This document shows positions 27,003-37,607 of a stretch of DNA of 47,833 nt, one piece after another. Made by a program: the position numbers and the translations under genes. This DNA is from Gammaproteobacteria bacterium (lineage in GTDB: Bacteria; Pseudomonadota; Gammaproteobacteria; CAJXQU01): the NCBI GenBank assembly GCA_026984775.1, contig JALSRM010000024.1, positions 1-47,833 of the forward strand, read 5' to 3'. The first letter of the stretch is position 1, and every line of letters starts with the position of its first letter. The notes beneath the pieces are model-generated. The model worked only from the letters and a program-made list of their open reading frames with translations, ran no database searches and had not been told where the DNA came from.

Positions 27003-29240
27003 ATGATCAACAAAATTATCAACAACACTGAATCATCTTTTTTGATCCCCTGTTTCCTGCTAGCGACCCTGCTCTTTTTGACTGGCTGTGAGAAACTGGT
27101 CAAACACGGTCCGGTTGCTCCCGAAGTTGATAAACTCATCAAATCAACGGATCAACCGGTAAAAAAAGAGACTTACAAAAAGTCTCCCCCCGAATCGGTA
27201 CGGCCGGCAGCAGAAACTGTAGAGAAACAGCCCGAATTTTATCCGGGCAACGGAGTTTTTATTGGCCATTCCCATCACACGGGCGAATCCGGATCTCATA
27301 CGCGTACTTCAAAAGGAGATATTACGCTCAACTTTCAGGACACAGATATCCATGAAGTTACCAAAGTCATACTGGGTGACTTGCTGAAAAAGAACTATGC
27401 CATCGATCCGGCAGTTGTCGGCACCGTGAATATTCAAACAAGCAATCCCCTCACACGAGAGGATCTGATGCCTGTACTACAAAAACTGTTACAAATGGTT
27501 GGGGCAACAATGCTGGATGATGGTAACCTGATTAAGGTTGTACCTGCTTCCTCTGCTGCACTTTCTTCCCTTCCTCCCGGAATTGGTCGCCACATTGCAT
27601 CTGGTAAAGATGGATTCCATACGCAAATCATGCCACTTCGCTATGTCGGAGCAGAAGAGATCAGCAAGATTCTCAAACCATTTAGCAAGGATACGGTGAT
27701 ACAGACCGATCCACAAAGAAATCTGATCATACTTTCAGGTTCTCAATCCGATCTACGCCGACTGGTTGAAACAGTTCAACTGTTTGATGTGGACTGGCTG
27801 AGAGGCATGTCACTTGCGATTGTCCCTGTAAATCATGCAGAGGCAACAGATATTCTCCATGAGCTGGATGAGCTATTTGGAAAATCATCCGGCAGTCCCA
27901 TGGCAGAAACCGTTCGTTTCGTAGCGCTTGAGAGGTTGAATTCGATCATTGTTGTTAGTAGACAACCGCGTTATCTCAGAGAAATGAGTGAATGGATCAG
28001 AAGGCTTGACCGATCAGGTGATGTTGCTGGTCAGAAACTCTATGTTTATCAGGTACAGAATACCCGTGCTGAAGATCTTGCGAAGATCCTCAACAATATC
28101 TTTTCTAACCAGGGTGGTTCAACTCACCAGATCCCTGATGCTCAGGTTGCACCTGGTCTAGAGCCAGTCGTGATGGGAGATAATGAAAACGATAACCAGA
28201 AAACAGAGAAAAGCAAGCAACACAAAAATACAGAAACAAGCAGCAAATCCAGCGTCGTCGTTGGTGGTAGTGGTGTATCTCTGCCGGCTTCCAATGCGAT
28301 AAAGATCATTGCCGATGATACAAATAACGCACTTCTAATCCTGGCTACCAGTACCGATTACGATATGGTCGAAAGTGCACTGAAAAAACTCGATATTACC
28401 CCACTTCAGGTACTGATCGAAGCCAGTATTATCGAAGTATCTCTGACAGATGATCTCTCCTATGGCCTGGAGTGGTTTTTCAAGACTGAAAGCGGTATCG
28501 GTAACAAAAACGGTAAGGCAACACTCGATCTCGGTGAAGCAGGGCTCAAGGCACTCGCACCCGGCTTTTCCTATGCTATTGTTGATGCTGCAGATACCGT
28601 GAGAGCTGTACTCAATACCTTAGCTAGTGAATCCAAGGTCAAGGTGCTTTCTTCACCTTCATTGATGGTACTGGATAATCATACTGCATCCATCAATGTG
28701 GGTGATCAAGTGCCTATCCCAACGCGCCGATCGGTGAGCAACCTCGATCCCCAGGCACCTACGGTTAATGAAATCGAATACCGAGATACGGGTGTTCTGC
28801 TGACGATTACCCCTCGGGTGAATGAAAATGGGCTGATTATCATGGAGGTCAAGCAGGAAGTTTCCGATGTCTCCAAAAGCAAAAGTATTGGTGTGGATGC
28901 ACCAATCATTAACCAGCGGAGTATTGAAAGCACGATTGCAGTCAACAGTGGAAATACAATTGTTCTGGGCGGTTTGATCAGGGACAACAGAACAGATACA
29001 GAGAGTGGGATCCCCGGACTGAAAGATGTTCCTCTTGCTGGTGCCCTTTTCCGTCAGAAATCAAATGAACTCCGACGAACAGAGCTGGTGGTCCTCCTGA
29101 CCCCACGAGCAATCCACAACGAAAATGATGCTTGGGAAGTCACCAATGAGTTCAAGCATAAACTCCAGGATCTTCACCGACAAATAAAAGAAGAAGAGCC
29201 ATTTCTTCAAAAAACAGGTCAGATCGAACAAAATCCGTGA
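27003..29240 (+). CDS. gspD: Type II secretion outer-membrane secretin GspD, lipoprotein form
   Basis: This is a 745-residue secretin. The signal peptide ends in a lipobox LTGC with C29, so the protein is probably lipidated. An N0 domain follows at about residues 103-185 (ITLNFQDTDIHEVTKVIL), with N1 to N3 domains after it. N3 is interrupted by a polar insert near 385-420. The C-terminal beta-barrel secretin domain carries the gate segment VGDQVPIPTRR and VVLLTPRAI. It forms the outer-membrane pore of T2SS. Most GspD proteins rely on a separate pilotin; a built-in lipid anchor resembles HxcQ-type secretins. It directly abuts the convergent gloB gene. Confidence 0.94.
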   Translation: MINKIINNTESSFLIPCFLLATLLFLTGCEKLVKHGPVAPEVDKLIKSTDQPVKKETYKKSPPESVRPAAETVEKQPEFYPGNGVFIGHSHHTGESGSHTRTSKGDITLNFQDTDIHEVTKVILGDLLKKNYAIDPAVVGTVNIQTSNPLTREDLMPVLQKLLQMVGATMLDDGNLIKVVPASSAALSSLPPGIGRHIASGKDGFHTQIMPLRYVGAEEISKILKPFSKDTVIQTDPQRNLIILSGSQSDLRRLVETVQLFDVDWLRGMSLAIVPVNHAEATDILHELDELFGKSSGSPMAETVRFVALERLNSIIVVSRQPRYLREMSEWIRRLDRSGDVAGQKLYVYQVQNTRAEDLAKILNNIFSNQGGSTHQIPDAQVAPGLEPVVMGDNENDNQKTEKSKQHKNTETSSKSSVVVGGSGVSLPASNAIKIIADDTNNALLILATSTDYDMVESALKKLDITPLQVLIEASIIEVSLTDDLSYGLEWFFKTESGIGNKNGKATLDLGEAGLKALAPGFSYAIVDAADTVRAVLNTLASESKVKVLSSPSLMVLDNHTASINVGDQVPIPTRRSVSNLDPQAPTVNEIEYRDTGVLLTITPRVNENGLIIMEVKQEVSDVSKSKSIGVDAPIINQRSIESTIAVNSGNTIVLGGLIRDNRTDTESGIPGLKDVPLAGALFRQKSNELRRTELVVLLTPRAIHNENDAWEVTNEFKHKLQDLHRQIKEEEPFLQKTGQIEQNP

Positions 29241-30008
29241 TCAAAAATTGTCCTTCAGTCTGCGGATCTGTGCAAACACCTCCTCATCTGAAGCATCCAT
29301 CATATCCAACATTTTTCTTATCGCTAGACTGTGGGGACGAAGGAATGGATTGGTCTTTTTCTCCAACCCTAATGTGGTTGGAACTGTTGCCCTACCCTGA
29401 CTTCGCAGCTGATCCACTTCTTTACATCGCAGCTGGAGATCCTGATTTTCCGGATCTATAGTGAGAGCAAATCTTGCATTCTCCTGAGTATATTCATGTG
29501 CACAATAGATCAACGTTTCATCCGGCCAATGCTTGATTTTTTGTAATGAATTCCACATTTGATTTGGTGTGCCCTCAAACAGCCTGCCACATCCCAGAGA
29601 AAACAGGGTATCTCCAACAAAACTCACGTTTTCTACCGGGAAACGATAGACAATATGCCCAAGCGTGTGACCTGGTGTTTCCTGAACCAGTACCGGTTGA
29701 TTACCAAACATGAACTGATCCCCTTCGCCCACCTGAATATCGATACCAGGAATACGATGTGCATCCTTGGCCGATCCGATGATGGTACAACCTGAAAGCG
29801 ATTTAAGTTCCAAATTTCCACCTGCATGATCCCAATGATGATGAGTATTCAGAATATGTGTCAGAGACCACCCTTTATCCTGTAATATTTGCTGAATAAC
29901 CACAGGATCAGGTGAATCCACAGTCACCGTGAGATTCTCTTCCGAATCATGAATCAGGTAACCATAGTTATCCTCAAGGCAGGGGAATTGAATGATCTCG
30001 ATCGTCAT
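29241..30008 (-). CDS. gloB: Hydroxyacylglutathione hydrolase (glyoxalase II)
   Basis: This is a 255-residue metallo-beta-lactamase-fold enzyme. It has the metal motif THHHWDHAGG, a further ligand in ETPGHTLGHIVY, the bridging Asp in FVGDTLFSLGCGR and the His in IYCAHEYT. The C-terminal KKTNPFLR matches the glutathione-binding region. It hydrolyses S-D-lactoylglutathione to D-lactate and glutathione in methylglyoxal detoxification. It is convergent with gspD with no spacer and divergent from the receiver-GGDEF-EAL gene. Confidence 0.95.
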   Translation of the reverse strand: MTIEIIQFPCLEDNYGYLIHDSEENLTVTVDSPDPVVIQQILQDKGWSLTHILNTHHHWDHAGGNLELKSLSGCTIIGSAKDAHRIPGIDIQVGEGDQFMFGNQPVLVQETPGHTLGHIVYRFPVENVSFVGDTLFSLGCGRLFEGTPNQMWNSLQKIKHWPDETLIYCAHEYTQENARFALTIDPENQDLQLRCKEVDQLRSQGRATVPTTLGLEKKTNPFLRPHSLAIRKMLDMMDASDEEVFAQIRRLKDNF

Positions 30009-30097
30009 TTAAACCTCCAGACATTATATTGAAAGGGATGATGCTGATTCTGCAAAATGCTATGCTTGCACTTATGATTAAACTGGTTTTCTGATTC

Positions 30098-32266
30098 ATG
30101 GCTGAAAAAACCACCTTGTTAATTGTTGACGATGATCAGGATATCCATGACCTTATCACTCGTTTTCTGTCAGATAAGGAATACATCCCTCTGCATGCCT
30201 ACAACGGCCAAGCGGCTATCGACATGCTCGACAGAGTCGAGCCTGATTTGATCATACTCGATGTCATCATGCCAGGTCTTGACGGTTTTGAGACCTGTCT
30301 CAGGATCAGGCAGTCGGAGATTGGAGAGTATATTCCCATTATCGTTATGACCGCCAATGACGATGCAGATTCAATCAACCGGGCTTATGAGTCCGGCGCT
30401 ACAGATTTCATTACAAAACCATTTAACCCAGTACTACTGAGTCACAAGATCCGCTTTCTTATGAAAGCAAAAGAGACCGCCGATCAACTTCGGGAAACAC
30501 AACACCGACTTGAAACAGCACAGCGAATTGCAAAACTGGGTCACTGGGAATGGGTATTGAATAATAACAAACTGTGCTGGTCTGCGGAGATCTGTCAGAT
30601 TATGGGATATCCGGCTAGTAAGACGTCAGCCAGATGCGAAGAAGTACTCTCCCGTTTCCACCCGGAAGAGATTGAACGAGTACGTAATACCGTCAAAAGG
30701 GCATTAAAAGAAAAAAAACCTTTCAATATCGAACTCCGATTGCTCTTACCAGACAAAACGAGCAGAACGGTACAACTCGATGCGGAAGTTTTCTGCGATG
30801 ATAAAGGTCATGCAGAGAAAGTGGTAGGAACCCTGCAGGATATTACCAGACGCAAAAAAACCGAGGACAAAATCAAAACACTGGCCTATTACAACAAGGT
30901 CACAGGTTTGCCAAACCGGACACTGCTCAAACGCCTCCTTAACAAATACCTGAAAAACTCCCGATCTGGTCAGAATATGGCCGTGTTAACGATTACATTG
31001 GACAGGTTCAAACTGATTACCGATTCCTATGGTCATGCCTTTGGGGAAAATCTGATCAGAAAAGTTGCCATACGATTGATTCGTTCTCTCAAGGACTCTC
31101 CCTACCTCACCTCCAGTATTATTGGTGAGACACACGACGGGACATGCCAGGAGAAACCTCTTACCATCGCCCATTGTGATGGCAATGAATTTGTCGTTAT
31201 CCTGCCTCATCTCAAGGAAGCTGATGATGCCGCCATAGTCGCCAGAAACATCAACAGGGCCCTGGCAATACCCTACCGGATATCCGATCAGGAGATTCGC
31301 ACTACCGTGAGCATTGGTATCAGCATCTATCCCGCCGATGGCAAATCTACTGATCTCTTGTTGAAAAATAGTGCAACGGCACTCTACCACGCAAAACGCA
31401 AAGGTGGTGATGGTTACAAGTTCTACACCGAAAAAATGAATACCAAAGCGTTTGAACGTTTGACCCTTGAAACCAGCTTACGCAAGGCAATCGATGAAAA
31501 AGAGTTTGTGTTGTTTTATCAGCCCAAAATCACACTTTCCAATCTCCGTCTGGTAGGAATGGAAACCCTACTGCGCTGGGAACATCCAGAACTGGGGACG
31601 ATTTCGCCAGACGAATTCATCAATATCATTGAGAAAACAGGACTTATCATCCAACTGGGTGAACGTATCATCGAGTCGGCCTGTATGCAGCTCAGAGAGT
31701 GGATAGAGCTGGGATACAGACCAATCCCGATAGCGATCAATCTCTCTCCTGTCCAGCTTAGACAGAAGGATTTTCACCTTCGACTCTCAAAGATTCTTAA
31801 ACGTACCGGTGTCAAGCCCCAGTTGATCGAACTCGAAATTACAGAAAGTACATTGATGAACAATATGGACAGAACAATCAACATGCTGAAAAAGTTGCGC
31901 CTGCTGGGCACACGAATTTCCATCGATGATTTTGGCACAGGGTATTCCTCCCTCACTTATCTGAAACATTTTCCAGTCAATACCTTGAAAATCGATCGAA
32001 GCTTCATCAAGAATGTGACTACCGATCCTGACGATTCAGCGATTGTGAAAGGTGTCATTGCTTTGGCTCACAGCCTACAGCTGGATGTGATTGCAGAAGG
32101 TATTGAAGATAAGGAACAACTTGAATTTCTCAAGGAAGCCGAGTGTGATTATGGACAAGGATACTACTTCAGCAAACCTCTGGATAAGGAAAGTTTTACT
32201 CGTCTCTTCTTGCAAAATTCCAATAGCGGAAATTCAAAATCCAATGAACAAGTTGCAGACTTTTAA
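30098..32266 (+). CDS. Response regulator with PAS, degenerate GGDEF and EAL domains
   Basis: This is a 722-residue cytoplasmic signalling protein. The receiver domain spans about 1-120, with acidic D11-D13, phospho-acceptor D55 in ILDVIMPG, and the Lys in ITKPF. A PAS domain lies at about 140-250 and a GGDEF-like domain at about 255-435, where the signature reads CDGNEF, so diguanylate cyclase activity is unlikely. The EAL domain (about 450-695) keeps key elements: METLLRWEHP (ETL for EAL), INLSPVQL, EITEST, DDFGTGYSSL, KIDRSFI and AEGIED. It is probably a phosphorylation-controlled c-di-GMP phosphodiesterase. No kinase gene is next to it. Confidence 0.9.
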   Translation: MAEKTTLLIVDDDQDIHDLITRFLSDKEYIPLHAYNGQAAIDMLDRVEPDLIILDVIMPGLDGFETCLRIRQSEIGEYIPIIVMTANDDADSINRAYESGATDFITKPFNPVLLSHKIRFLMKAKETADQLRETQHRLETAQRIAKLGHWEWVLNNNKLCWSAEICQIMGYPASKTSARCEEVLSRFHPEEIERVRNTVKRALKEKKPFNIELRLLLPDKTSRTVQLDAEVFCDDKGHAEKVVGTLQDITRRKKTEDKIKTLAYYNKVTGLPNRTLLKRLLNKYLKNSRSGQNMAVLTITLDRFKLITDSYGHAFGENLIRKVAIRLIRSLKDSPYLTSSIIGETHDGTCQEKPLTIAHCDGNEFVVILPHLKEADDAAIVARNINRALAIPYRISDQEIRTTVSIGISIYPADGKSTDLLLKNSATALYHAKRKGGDGYKFYTEKMNTKAFERLTLETSLRKAIDEKEFVLFYQPKITLSNLRLVGMETLLRWEHPELGTISPDEFINIIEKTGLIIQLGERIIESACMQLREWIELGYRPIPIAINLSPVQLRQKDFHLRLSKILKRTGVKPQLIELEITESTLMNNMDRTINMLKKLRLLGTRISIDDFGTGYSSLTYLKHFPVNTLKIDRSFIKNVTTDPDDSAIVKGVIALAHSLQLDVIAEGIEDKEQLEFLKEAECDYGQGYYFSKPLDKESFTRLFLQNSNSGNSKSNEQVADF

Positions 32267-32269
32267 ACC

Positions 32270-32545
32270 ATGAACGACAACAACGAACAAGAGTCATTAC
32301 TGGAATTCCCCTGCGAGTTTCATATCAAGGCGGTCGGCTTGGATGAAAACGATTTCGACCAACTTGTCGCCGAGATTATCGCCAGGCATGTCGATGATCT
32401 TGCAGAAGGTGCGATAAAGACGCGCACCAGCAGCAACGGCAAATACCTTTCTGTTACAGTAACCATCAATGCAAAAAATAAAGCACAACTGGATGCAATC
32501 TACGTCGATCTAAGTGCACATGATCGTGTCATGATGGCCCTGTGA
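32270..32545 (+). CDS. ybeD: DUF493 family protein YbeD
   Basis: This is a 91-residue protein with the DUF493 pattern: LLEFPCEFHIKAVGL, then SSNGKYLSVTVTINAK and IYVDLSAHDRVMMAL at the end. The fold is ACT-like. YbeD homologues precede lipB in many gammaproteobacteria, but the function is not settled. It starts three bases after the upstream stop and overlaps the lipB start (GTGA), so it is co-translated with lipB. Confidence 0.92.
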   Translation: MNDNNEQESLLEFPCEFHIKAVGLDENDFDQLVAEIIARHVDDLAEGAIKTRTSSNGKYLSVTVTINAKNKAQLDAIYVDLSAHDRVMMAL

Positions 32546-33159
32546 AACTTATCGTCAGAAACCTCGGCACTGTTGACTATGAACAGGCATGGAAAGCCAT
32601 GCGTGAATATACGGATTTGCGCAATAAAAACTCAGACGATCAGATCTGGTTGCTGCAACATCCTTCTGTCTACACGCTCGGCCAGGCAGGTAAACCCGAA
32701 CATCTTCACGATGCGGGTTCAATACCCGTAATCAAGTGTGATCGTGGCGGTCAAATCACCTACCATGGTCCAGGTCAGCTCATCTGTTACGTCTTGCTCG
32801 ATTTGAGACGTTTGAAGCTGACCATCAAGCAACTCATTTTTACCCTTGAACAGACTGTGATCGATCTTCTGAGATATTACGGAATCGATGCACAACGTCG
32901 AGAAAAGGCTCCGGGAATTTACGTCAATGACAAAAAGATTGCATCTCTTGGCTTGCGAGTACGTAATGGATGCACCTATCATGGCTTGTCACTAAACGTG
33001 AATATGGATCTTAAACCCTTTAACCAAATCGACCCTTGCGGTTATTCGGGTATGGAAATGACACAACTTTCTGAATTGGGAGTAACAGATTCAACTGATG
33101 TAATTGCCAATGGATTAATCAATATTATTACCGCACGATTCCACTATGAGTTGGAATAA
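32542..33159 (+). CDS. lipB: Octanoyl-[acyl-carrier-protein]:protein N-octanoyltransferase LipB
   Basis: This is a 205-residue enzyme that transfers octanoyl groups from ACP to lipoyl domains. The signature RGGQITYHGPGQLICY and the catalytic Lys132 in KKIASLGLR are present. The catalytic Cys166 is in IDPCGYSG. The start is a GTG overlapping the ybeD stop. It acts before LipA, encoded 21 bases downstream, in lipoate assembly on pyruvate and 2-oxoglutarate dehydrogenases and GcvH. Confidence 0.96.
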   Translation: MKLIVRNLGTVDYEQAWKAMREYTDLRNKNSDDQIWLLQHPSVYTLGQAGKPEHLHDAGSIPVIKCDRGGQITYHGPGQLICYVLLDLRRLKLTIKQLIFTLEQTVIDLLRYYGIDAQRREKAPGIYVNDKKIASLGLRVRNGCTYHGLSLNVNMDLKPFNQIDPCGYSGMEMTQLSELGVTDSTDVIANGLINIITARFHYELE

Positions 33160-33180
33160 CTAAAAAACGGATGAATACCG

Positions 33181-34131
33181 ATGAAAATTGACCCGAATAA
33201 AGCCCAGCGTGGTGCTGAAAAGGTTGCTCGTATCCCGATCAAGGTTGTTCAATCGACCGGGACCCGCTTACGGAAACCGGAATGGATCAGGGCAAAGGCA
33301 CCTGTTGATCCGAATGTTCAAAAAATAAGAAAACTGATTCGGGAAAAAAGGCTTAACACGGTTTGCGAAGAAGCATCCTGTCCTAACCTGGGAGAGTGTT
33401 TTGCCCATGGTACGGCAACTTTTATGATCATGGGTGACCGCTGTACTCGCCGCTGTCCTTTCTGTGATGTAGCTCATGGCCGCCCTGAACCACTCGACCA
33501 AGATGAACCCAAAAATCTTGCTGCAGCGATCGAAGAGATGGGATTGAATTATGTGGTGATTACCTCGGTTGATCGTGATGATCTACGAGATGGTGGTGCC
33601 GCGCATTTTGCCCGCTGCATTGAGACCGTCCGTAATCTGATCACCGATATTCAGATTGAGATCCTCGTACCTGACTTCAGGGGGCGAATGGAAAAGGCGC
33701 TCAACAACCTCGATCAGGCCTTGCCCAATGTCTTCAATCACAATCTTGAAACAGTCCCCAGACTCTACAAACAAGTGCGACCTGGCGCCGATTACCAATG
33801 GTCTCTTGATCTAATCCGCCAATTCAAGCAACGGCATCCAACTATCCCGACCAAATCCGGTTTGATGTTGGGTCTTGGTGAACATCTTGATGAGGTCAAA
33901 ACAGTCTTGCGTGATCTTCATGATCACGGGTGTGACATGATCACGATAGGACAGTATCTTCAACCAACACGACACCATCTGCCAGTGGAGCGGTATGTAA
34001 CTCCTGATGAGTTCGAAGAACTTGCCAGTTATGGCCATCAGCTGGGCTTCAAAAATGTTGCCAGTGCTCCAATGGTCCGATCTTCATACCATGCCGATCA
34101 GCAGGCGCAGGGCGGGATGGTAAAGGGTTAA
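33181..34131 (+). CDS. lipA: Lipoyl synthase LipA
   Basis: This is a 316-residue radical-SAM enzyme that inserts two sulfurs into octanoyl-lipoyl domains. The auxiliary cluster motif is [12 protein letters not shown] and the radical-SAM CxxxCxxC is CTRRCPFC. Further family text is [19 protein letters not shown] and [11 protein letters not shown]. It sits directly after lipB. The N-terminus (about 60 residues) is longer than the core, as is usual. Confidence 0.97.
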   Translation: MKIDPNKAQRGAEKVARIPIKVVQSTGTRLRKPEWIRAKAPVDPNVQKIRKLIREKRLNTVCEEASCPNLGECFAHGTATFMIMGDRCTRRCPFCDVAHGRPEPLDQDEPKNLAAAIEEMGLNYVVITSVDRDDLRDGGAAHFARCIETVRNLITDIQIEILVPDFRGRMEKALNNLDQALPNVFNHNLETVPRLYKQVRPGADYQWSLDLIRQFKQRHPTIPTKSGLMLGLGEHLDEVKTVLRDLHDHGCDMITIGQYLQPTRHHLPVERYVTPDEFEELASYGHQLGFKNVASAPMVRSSYHADQQAQGGMVKG

Positions 34132-34136
34132 TTGAA

Positions 34137-34904
34137 ATGCAGACTGAAACCTCGCTTCTCTACATCATCAAGGCCATTATACTACCACCAGGAATCAATA
34201 TTTTTTTCATCCTGCTCGGCCTCTACCTGCTCAAACGCCGTACCCGAACCGCACTGTTTCTGGTCATCTTTTCGGTCACTTCCCTTTATCTGCTTAGTAC
34301 AAATGTTGTCAGCAGGCAGTTAGCGGCACGGGTTGAAACGGTACACCCTCTGCCACTTCCGATCCCACATACTGATCGCCAGGCAATTGTCATCCTGGGT
34401 GGTGGCCGTTATGTTTCCATGCCTGAATATGGCAAACCAGTTCCCCATGCAAGGGTACTCGAGAGGCTGCGGTATGCAGTCCATCTGCAACGACAGACAG
34501 GGCTCCCGATCTTGATTACAGGGGGACGCGTATTTCCTTCTGAGCAATCTGAAGCCTGGATCATGGATCAGGTATTGATCGATGATTATGGAATCAAAGC
34601 GAAATGGCTCGAAGAGAAAAGCCAGAATACAGCACAGAATGCCGAAAACAGTTTCCGGATCCTGAAGCCGGAAGGGATCACACGAATCTATCTGGTGACG
34701 CATGCGTGGCATATGAGGCGTGCCAGCATGATTTTTAAACACAAGGGATTCGATGTCACCCCTGCTCCAACAATCTTCTACCATCAGGGAACGAATTTAC
34801 CCGTGGTTATGCGATGGCTGCCCAAAAGTGAGAACCTCGATCTAAGTCGCAATATGCTGCATGAGTTGATTGGTTACTGGTGGTATCAGCTAAGACATGT
34901 GTAG
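34137..34904 (+). CDS. YdcF/ElyC-family (DUF218) membrane protein
   Basis: This is a 255-residue protein with two N-terminal membrane helices (about 8-50) and a DUF218 domain. The domain shows AIVILGGGRYV, LPILITGGRV and VTHAWHMRRASMIF, the conserved HxxR-type tail. Relatives include E. coli ElyC (YcbC), linked to cell-envelope homeostasis and undecaprenyl-phosphate metabolism, and SanA. Biochemistry is unclear. It follows lipA by five bases and converges on flgI with a 14-base gap. Confidence 0.85.
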   Translation: MQTETSLLYIIKAIILPPGINIFFILLGLYLLKRRTRTALFLVIFSVTSLYLLSTNVVSRQLAARVETVHPLPLPIPHTDRQAIVILGGGRYVSMPEYGKPVPHARVLERLRYAVHLQRQTGLPILITGGRVFPSEQSEAWIMDQVLIDDYGIKAKWLEEKSQNTAQNAENSFRILKPEGITRIYLVTHAWHMRRASMIFKHKGFDVTPAPTIFYHQGTNLPVVMRWLPKSENLDLSRNMLHELIGYWWYQLRHV

Positions 34905-34918
34905 GCAGCAGTACTCGG

Positions 34919-36025
34919 TTAGATAATGATAAGTTCTGCCCTAAGTGCTCCTGCTTGTTTCAGTGCTTCCAGAATCGCCACTAAGTCTCCAGGTGAAGCA
35001 CCTACACTGTTGACTGCATCAACTATGTTCTGCAACGAAACGCCGGGGTTGAACAGGAACATTCGTGCATCCTCTTCCTTGACTGAAATATCCTGTTTGG
35101 GAACTACGACCGTTTCCCCCTTTGACAAGGGGCCGGGCTGGCTAACGATTGGATTGTTTGTGATTGTGACCGAAAGGCTGCCATGAGTTACAGCCGCGGC
35201 AGAAACCACCACATTACGTCCAATTACTACAGTACCTGTTCTCGAGTTGACAATGATCTTCGCTGCTGCTTCTCCGGGCTCGAATGTCAGGTTTTCAATC
35301 ATGGAAACAAACCCGACACGCTGAGCCGGATCCTTGGGGGCCACTACACTCACAGAGGAACCGTCGATACAAACCGCACTCCCCTCACCCAATGTTTTGT
35401 TGATGGCCTCTGCAAGGCGCGTTGCAGTCGTAAAATCCGGTTCATGCAAATTAAAAATGATATGGTTCCCCATGCCAAATGAGGTCGGCACAACTCTTTC
35501 AACCGTTGCGCCATCTGGAATTCTTCCCACACTGGGAATATTTACGGAAATCTTCGATCCATCCGATGATTCGGCACCAAAACCACCCACTACAAGACTG
35601 CCCTGCGCGATAGCATAGACCTGTCCATCGGCCCCCTTTAATGGTGCCATCAATAAACTGCCACCACGCAAACTTTTCGCATTTCCTAGAGAGGAAACGG
35701 TCACATCGATCTTCTGCCCAGGTTTGGCGAAAGGTGGCAGAGTTGCATGAAGCATGACAGCTGCCACATTTTTCAATTGAGGATTAAGATTGTCCGGGAT
35801 CGTCACACCAAGCTGATGCAACATACTTCTGACACTTTGTATGGTGAAAGGTGTCTGATTGGTCTTGTCGCCTGTTCCGTCCAGTCCGACGACAATACCA
35901 TAACCAACAAGCTGGTTATCTCGCACACCAGCAACAGAGGCAAGATCCTTGATCCGTTCAGCCGCAACACTGGTAGCTGTCAAAGTCAGAACAAGACCAA
36001 TTATCAGGCAACGTGCAGTCATCAT
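34919..36025 (-). CDS. flgI: Flagellar P-ring protein FlgI
   Basis: This is a 368-residue periplasmic protein with a signal peptide of about 22 residues ([16 protein letters not shown]) and the mature start [17 protein letters not shown]. Further family text is [13 protein letters not shown] and [16 protein letters not shown]. It assembles the P ring in the peptidoglycan layer around the rod. It is the last gene of the flgB-I cluster; flgJ does not follow. Confidence 0.96.
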   Translation of the reverse strand: MMTARCLIIGLVLTLTATSVAAERIKDLASVAGVRDNQLVGYGIVVGLDGTGDKTNQTPFTIQSVRSMLHQLGVTIPDNLNPQLKNVAAVMLHATLPPFAKPGQKIDVTVSSLGNAKSLRGGSLLMAPLKGADGQVYAIAQGSLVVGGFGAESSDGSKISVNIPSVGRIPDGATVERVVPTSFGMGNHIIFNLHEPDFTTATRLAEAINKTLGEGSAVCIDGSSVSVVAPKDPAQRVGFVSMIENLTFEPGEAAAKIIVNSRTGTVVIGRNVVVSAAAVTHGSLSVTITNNPIVSQPGPLSKGETVVVPKQDISVKEEDARMFLFNPGVSLQNIVDAVNSVGASPGDLVAILEALKQAGALRAELIII

Positions 36026-36035
36026 CGTCTTCCTA

Positions 36036-36767
36036 TCAGAAGGGTGATATTACCCCAATAAAGAATCTGGCCAACCAACCCATTTTGTTAGCATCAGCAA
36101 TCGTACCGTCACCATTATAGATAATGGTTGCATCTGCAAGTTTGGTTGAAAGGACCGTATTGTTTGGACCAATATCTTGTGGGCGAACGATGCCAGCAAT
36201 CTTGATATATTCGTTCCCTTCGTTAAAGTTAAGACGCTTTTCACCCCGCACAACAAGATTTCCATTCGGCAGTACATCCGACACGGTAACGGTTATATCG
36301 CCCGTCAGACTGTTGCTCTGGCTACTGCTGCCAGAACCGGCAAAGGCATGACTTGAACTCAAACTGGTTTCAAGTGAGTTGCCTGTATTTGTAGCCAGTG
36401 GAATAATTCCTGGTGTATTGAACTGGGGTGTCGTTCCATAAATGGTCGGGTTTTTGAGTGTCGTTTCCTGACTTCGGGATGAATCTGTTTTGGCAGACTT
36501 TGAAGCTTGGGTTTTTTCTGCCAACCGAATCGTTATTGTATCGCCAATACGACGTGCTTTTGTATCTTCATAGAGGATAATTTCATCACCCGCCTTGTAG
36601 ATGCCACCTGTTGGTGCTGATTGCTCTTCCTCAGATGCCGCAACTACAGGCATTGCTGGTGCAAATTCCGGATCATGTTTCGGTGCCGAGCTGCAACCGG
36701 ATAAAAGAACCAGTGATACCATCAGTCCAGTGACTTCACATAAAAATGACAGGATTCTTGCGTTCAT
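36036..36767 (-). CDS. flgH: Flagellar L-ring lipoprotein FlgH
   Basis: This is a 243-residue outer-membrane lipoprotein. The lipobox LLSGC puts the lipidated cysteine at C25. Family blocks include [17 protein letters not shown] and [20 protein letters not shown], then [10 protein letters not shown] and [12 protein letters not shown] at the end. It forms the L ring around the flagellar rod in the outer membrane. It lies between flgG and flgI. Confidence 0.95.
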   Translation of the reverse strand: MNARILSFLCEVTGLMVSLVLLSGCSSAPKHDPEFAPAMPVVAASEEEQSAPTGGIYKAGDEIILYEDTKARRIGDTITIRLAEKTQASKSAKTDSSRSQETTLKNPTIYGTTPQFNTPGIIPLATNTGNSLETSLSSSHAFAGSGSSSQSNSLTGDITVTVSDVLPNGNLVVRGEKRLNFNEGNEYIKIAGIVRPQDIGPNNTVLSTKLADATIIYNGDGTIADANKMGWLARFFIGVISPF

Positions 36768-36781
36768 ACTCGTTTTTCACA

Positions 36782-37567
36782 TCAAAGATTCTGACTGACA
36801 TATTGCAACATCTGGTCTGTGGTCGATATGGCCTTAGAGTTCATTTCATAGGCACGTTGGGTCTCGATCATGTTGACCAACTCTTCAACTACATTCACAT
36901 TGGAACTTTCAAGTGCTCCCTGTGACAGTAAACCAAGGCCCTCCTGTCCCGGAGTTGCATTGGCAGGCGTTCCGCTGGCAATGGTCTCTTTGAATAGATT
37001 TTCCCCAATGGGTTGCAGCCCTGCGGGATTGATAAAATCCGTCAAGGTGATTGTTCCCACAACTGTTGGGGCGTTTTGACCTGCAACCTGTACACTGACA
37101 GTGCCATCCGATCCAATCGTGATCGACTGGGCCTGTTCCGGGATAGTGATCGAAGGCTGCAATTCATAGCCGGAAGAAGTAACGACCACTCCCTGCGAAT
37201 TGATCTCAAAGGAACCATCACGGGTATACCCTGTACTTCCATCGGGTAATAACACTTCAAAGAACCCTCTGCCCTGGATGGCCAAATCCATGGAGTTGCC
37301 TGTCTGTACCATATTGCCTTGGGCGAAGATCTTTTCCGTCGAAACCGTACGCACTCCTGTGCCAAGCATCAAGCCAGACGGCAGCTCTGAATTCTGTGAA
37401 GAAGAAGCACCAGGTTGACGCACAGTCTGATACATCAGATCTTCAAAAGATGCTCTGCCCCGTTTGAAACCAGTTGTATTCACGTTGGCAAGATTGTTCG
37501 ATATTACCCCCATGCGTGTTTGCTGGGCGTCCAGTCCGGTTTTAGCGATCCATAAAGCGGGTACCAT
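36782..37567 (-). CDS. flgG: Flagellar distal rod protein FlgG
   Basis: This is a 261-residue rod protein. The N-terminal rod signature is [20 protein letters not shown], followed by [20 protein letters not shown]. The C-terminal coiled-coil is [20 protein letters not shown], then [14 protein letters not shown]. It forms the distal rod that passes through the P and L rings. It follows flgF by 40 bases. Confidence 0.96.
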   Translation of the reverse strand: MVPALWIAKTGLDAQQTRMGVISNNLANVNTTGFKRGRASFEDLMYQTVRQPGASSSQNSELPSGLMLGTGVRTVSTEKIFAQGNMVQTGNSMDLAIQGRGFFEVLLPDGSTGYTRDGSFEINSQGVVVTSSGYELQPSITIPEQAQSITIGSDGTVSVQVAGQNAPTVVGTITLTDFINPAGLQPIGENLFKETIASGTPANATPGQEGLGLLSQGALESSNVNVVEELVNMIETQRAYEMNSKAISTTDQMLQYVSQNL

Positions 37568-37607
37568 TTCTCTCTCCTGAAATCTTTTACTTAAATCATT
37601 ACAAGTT

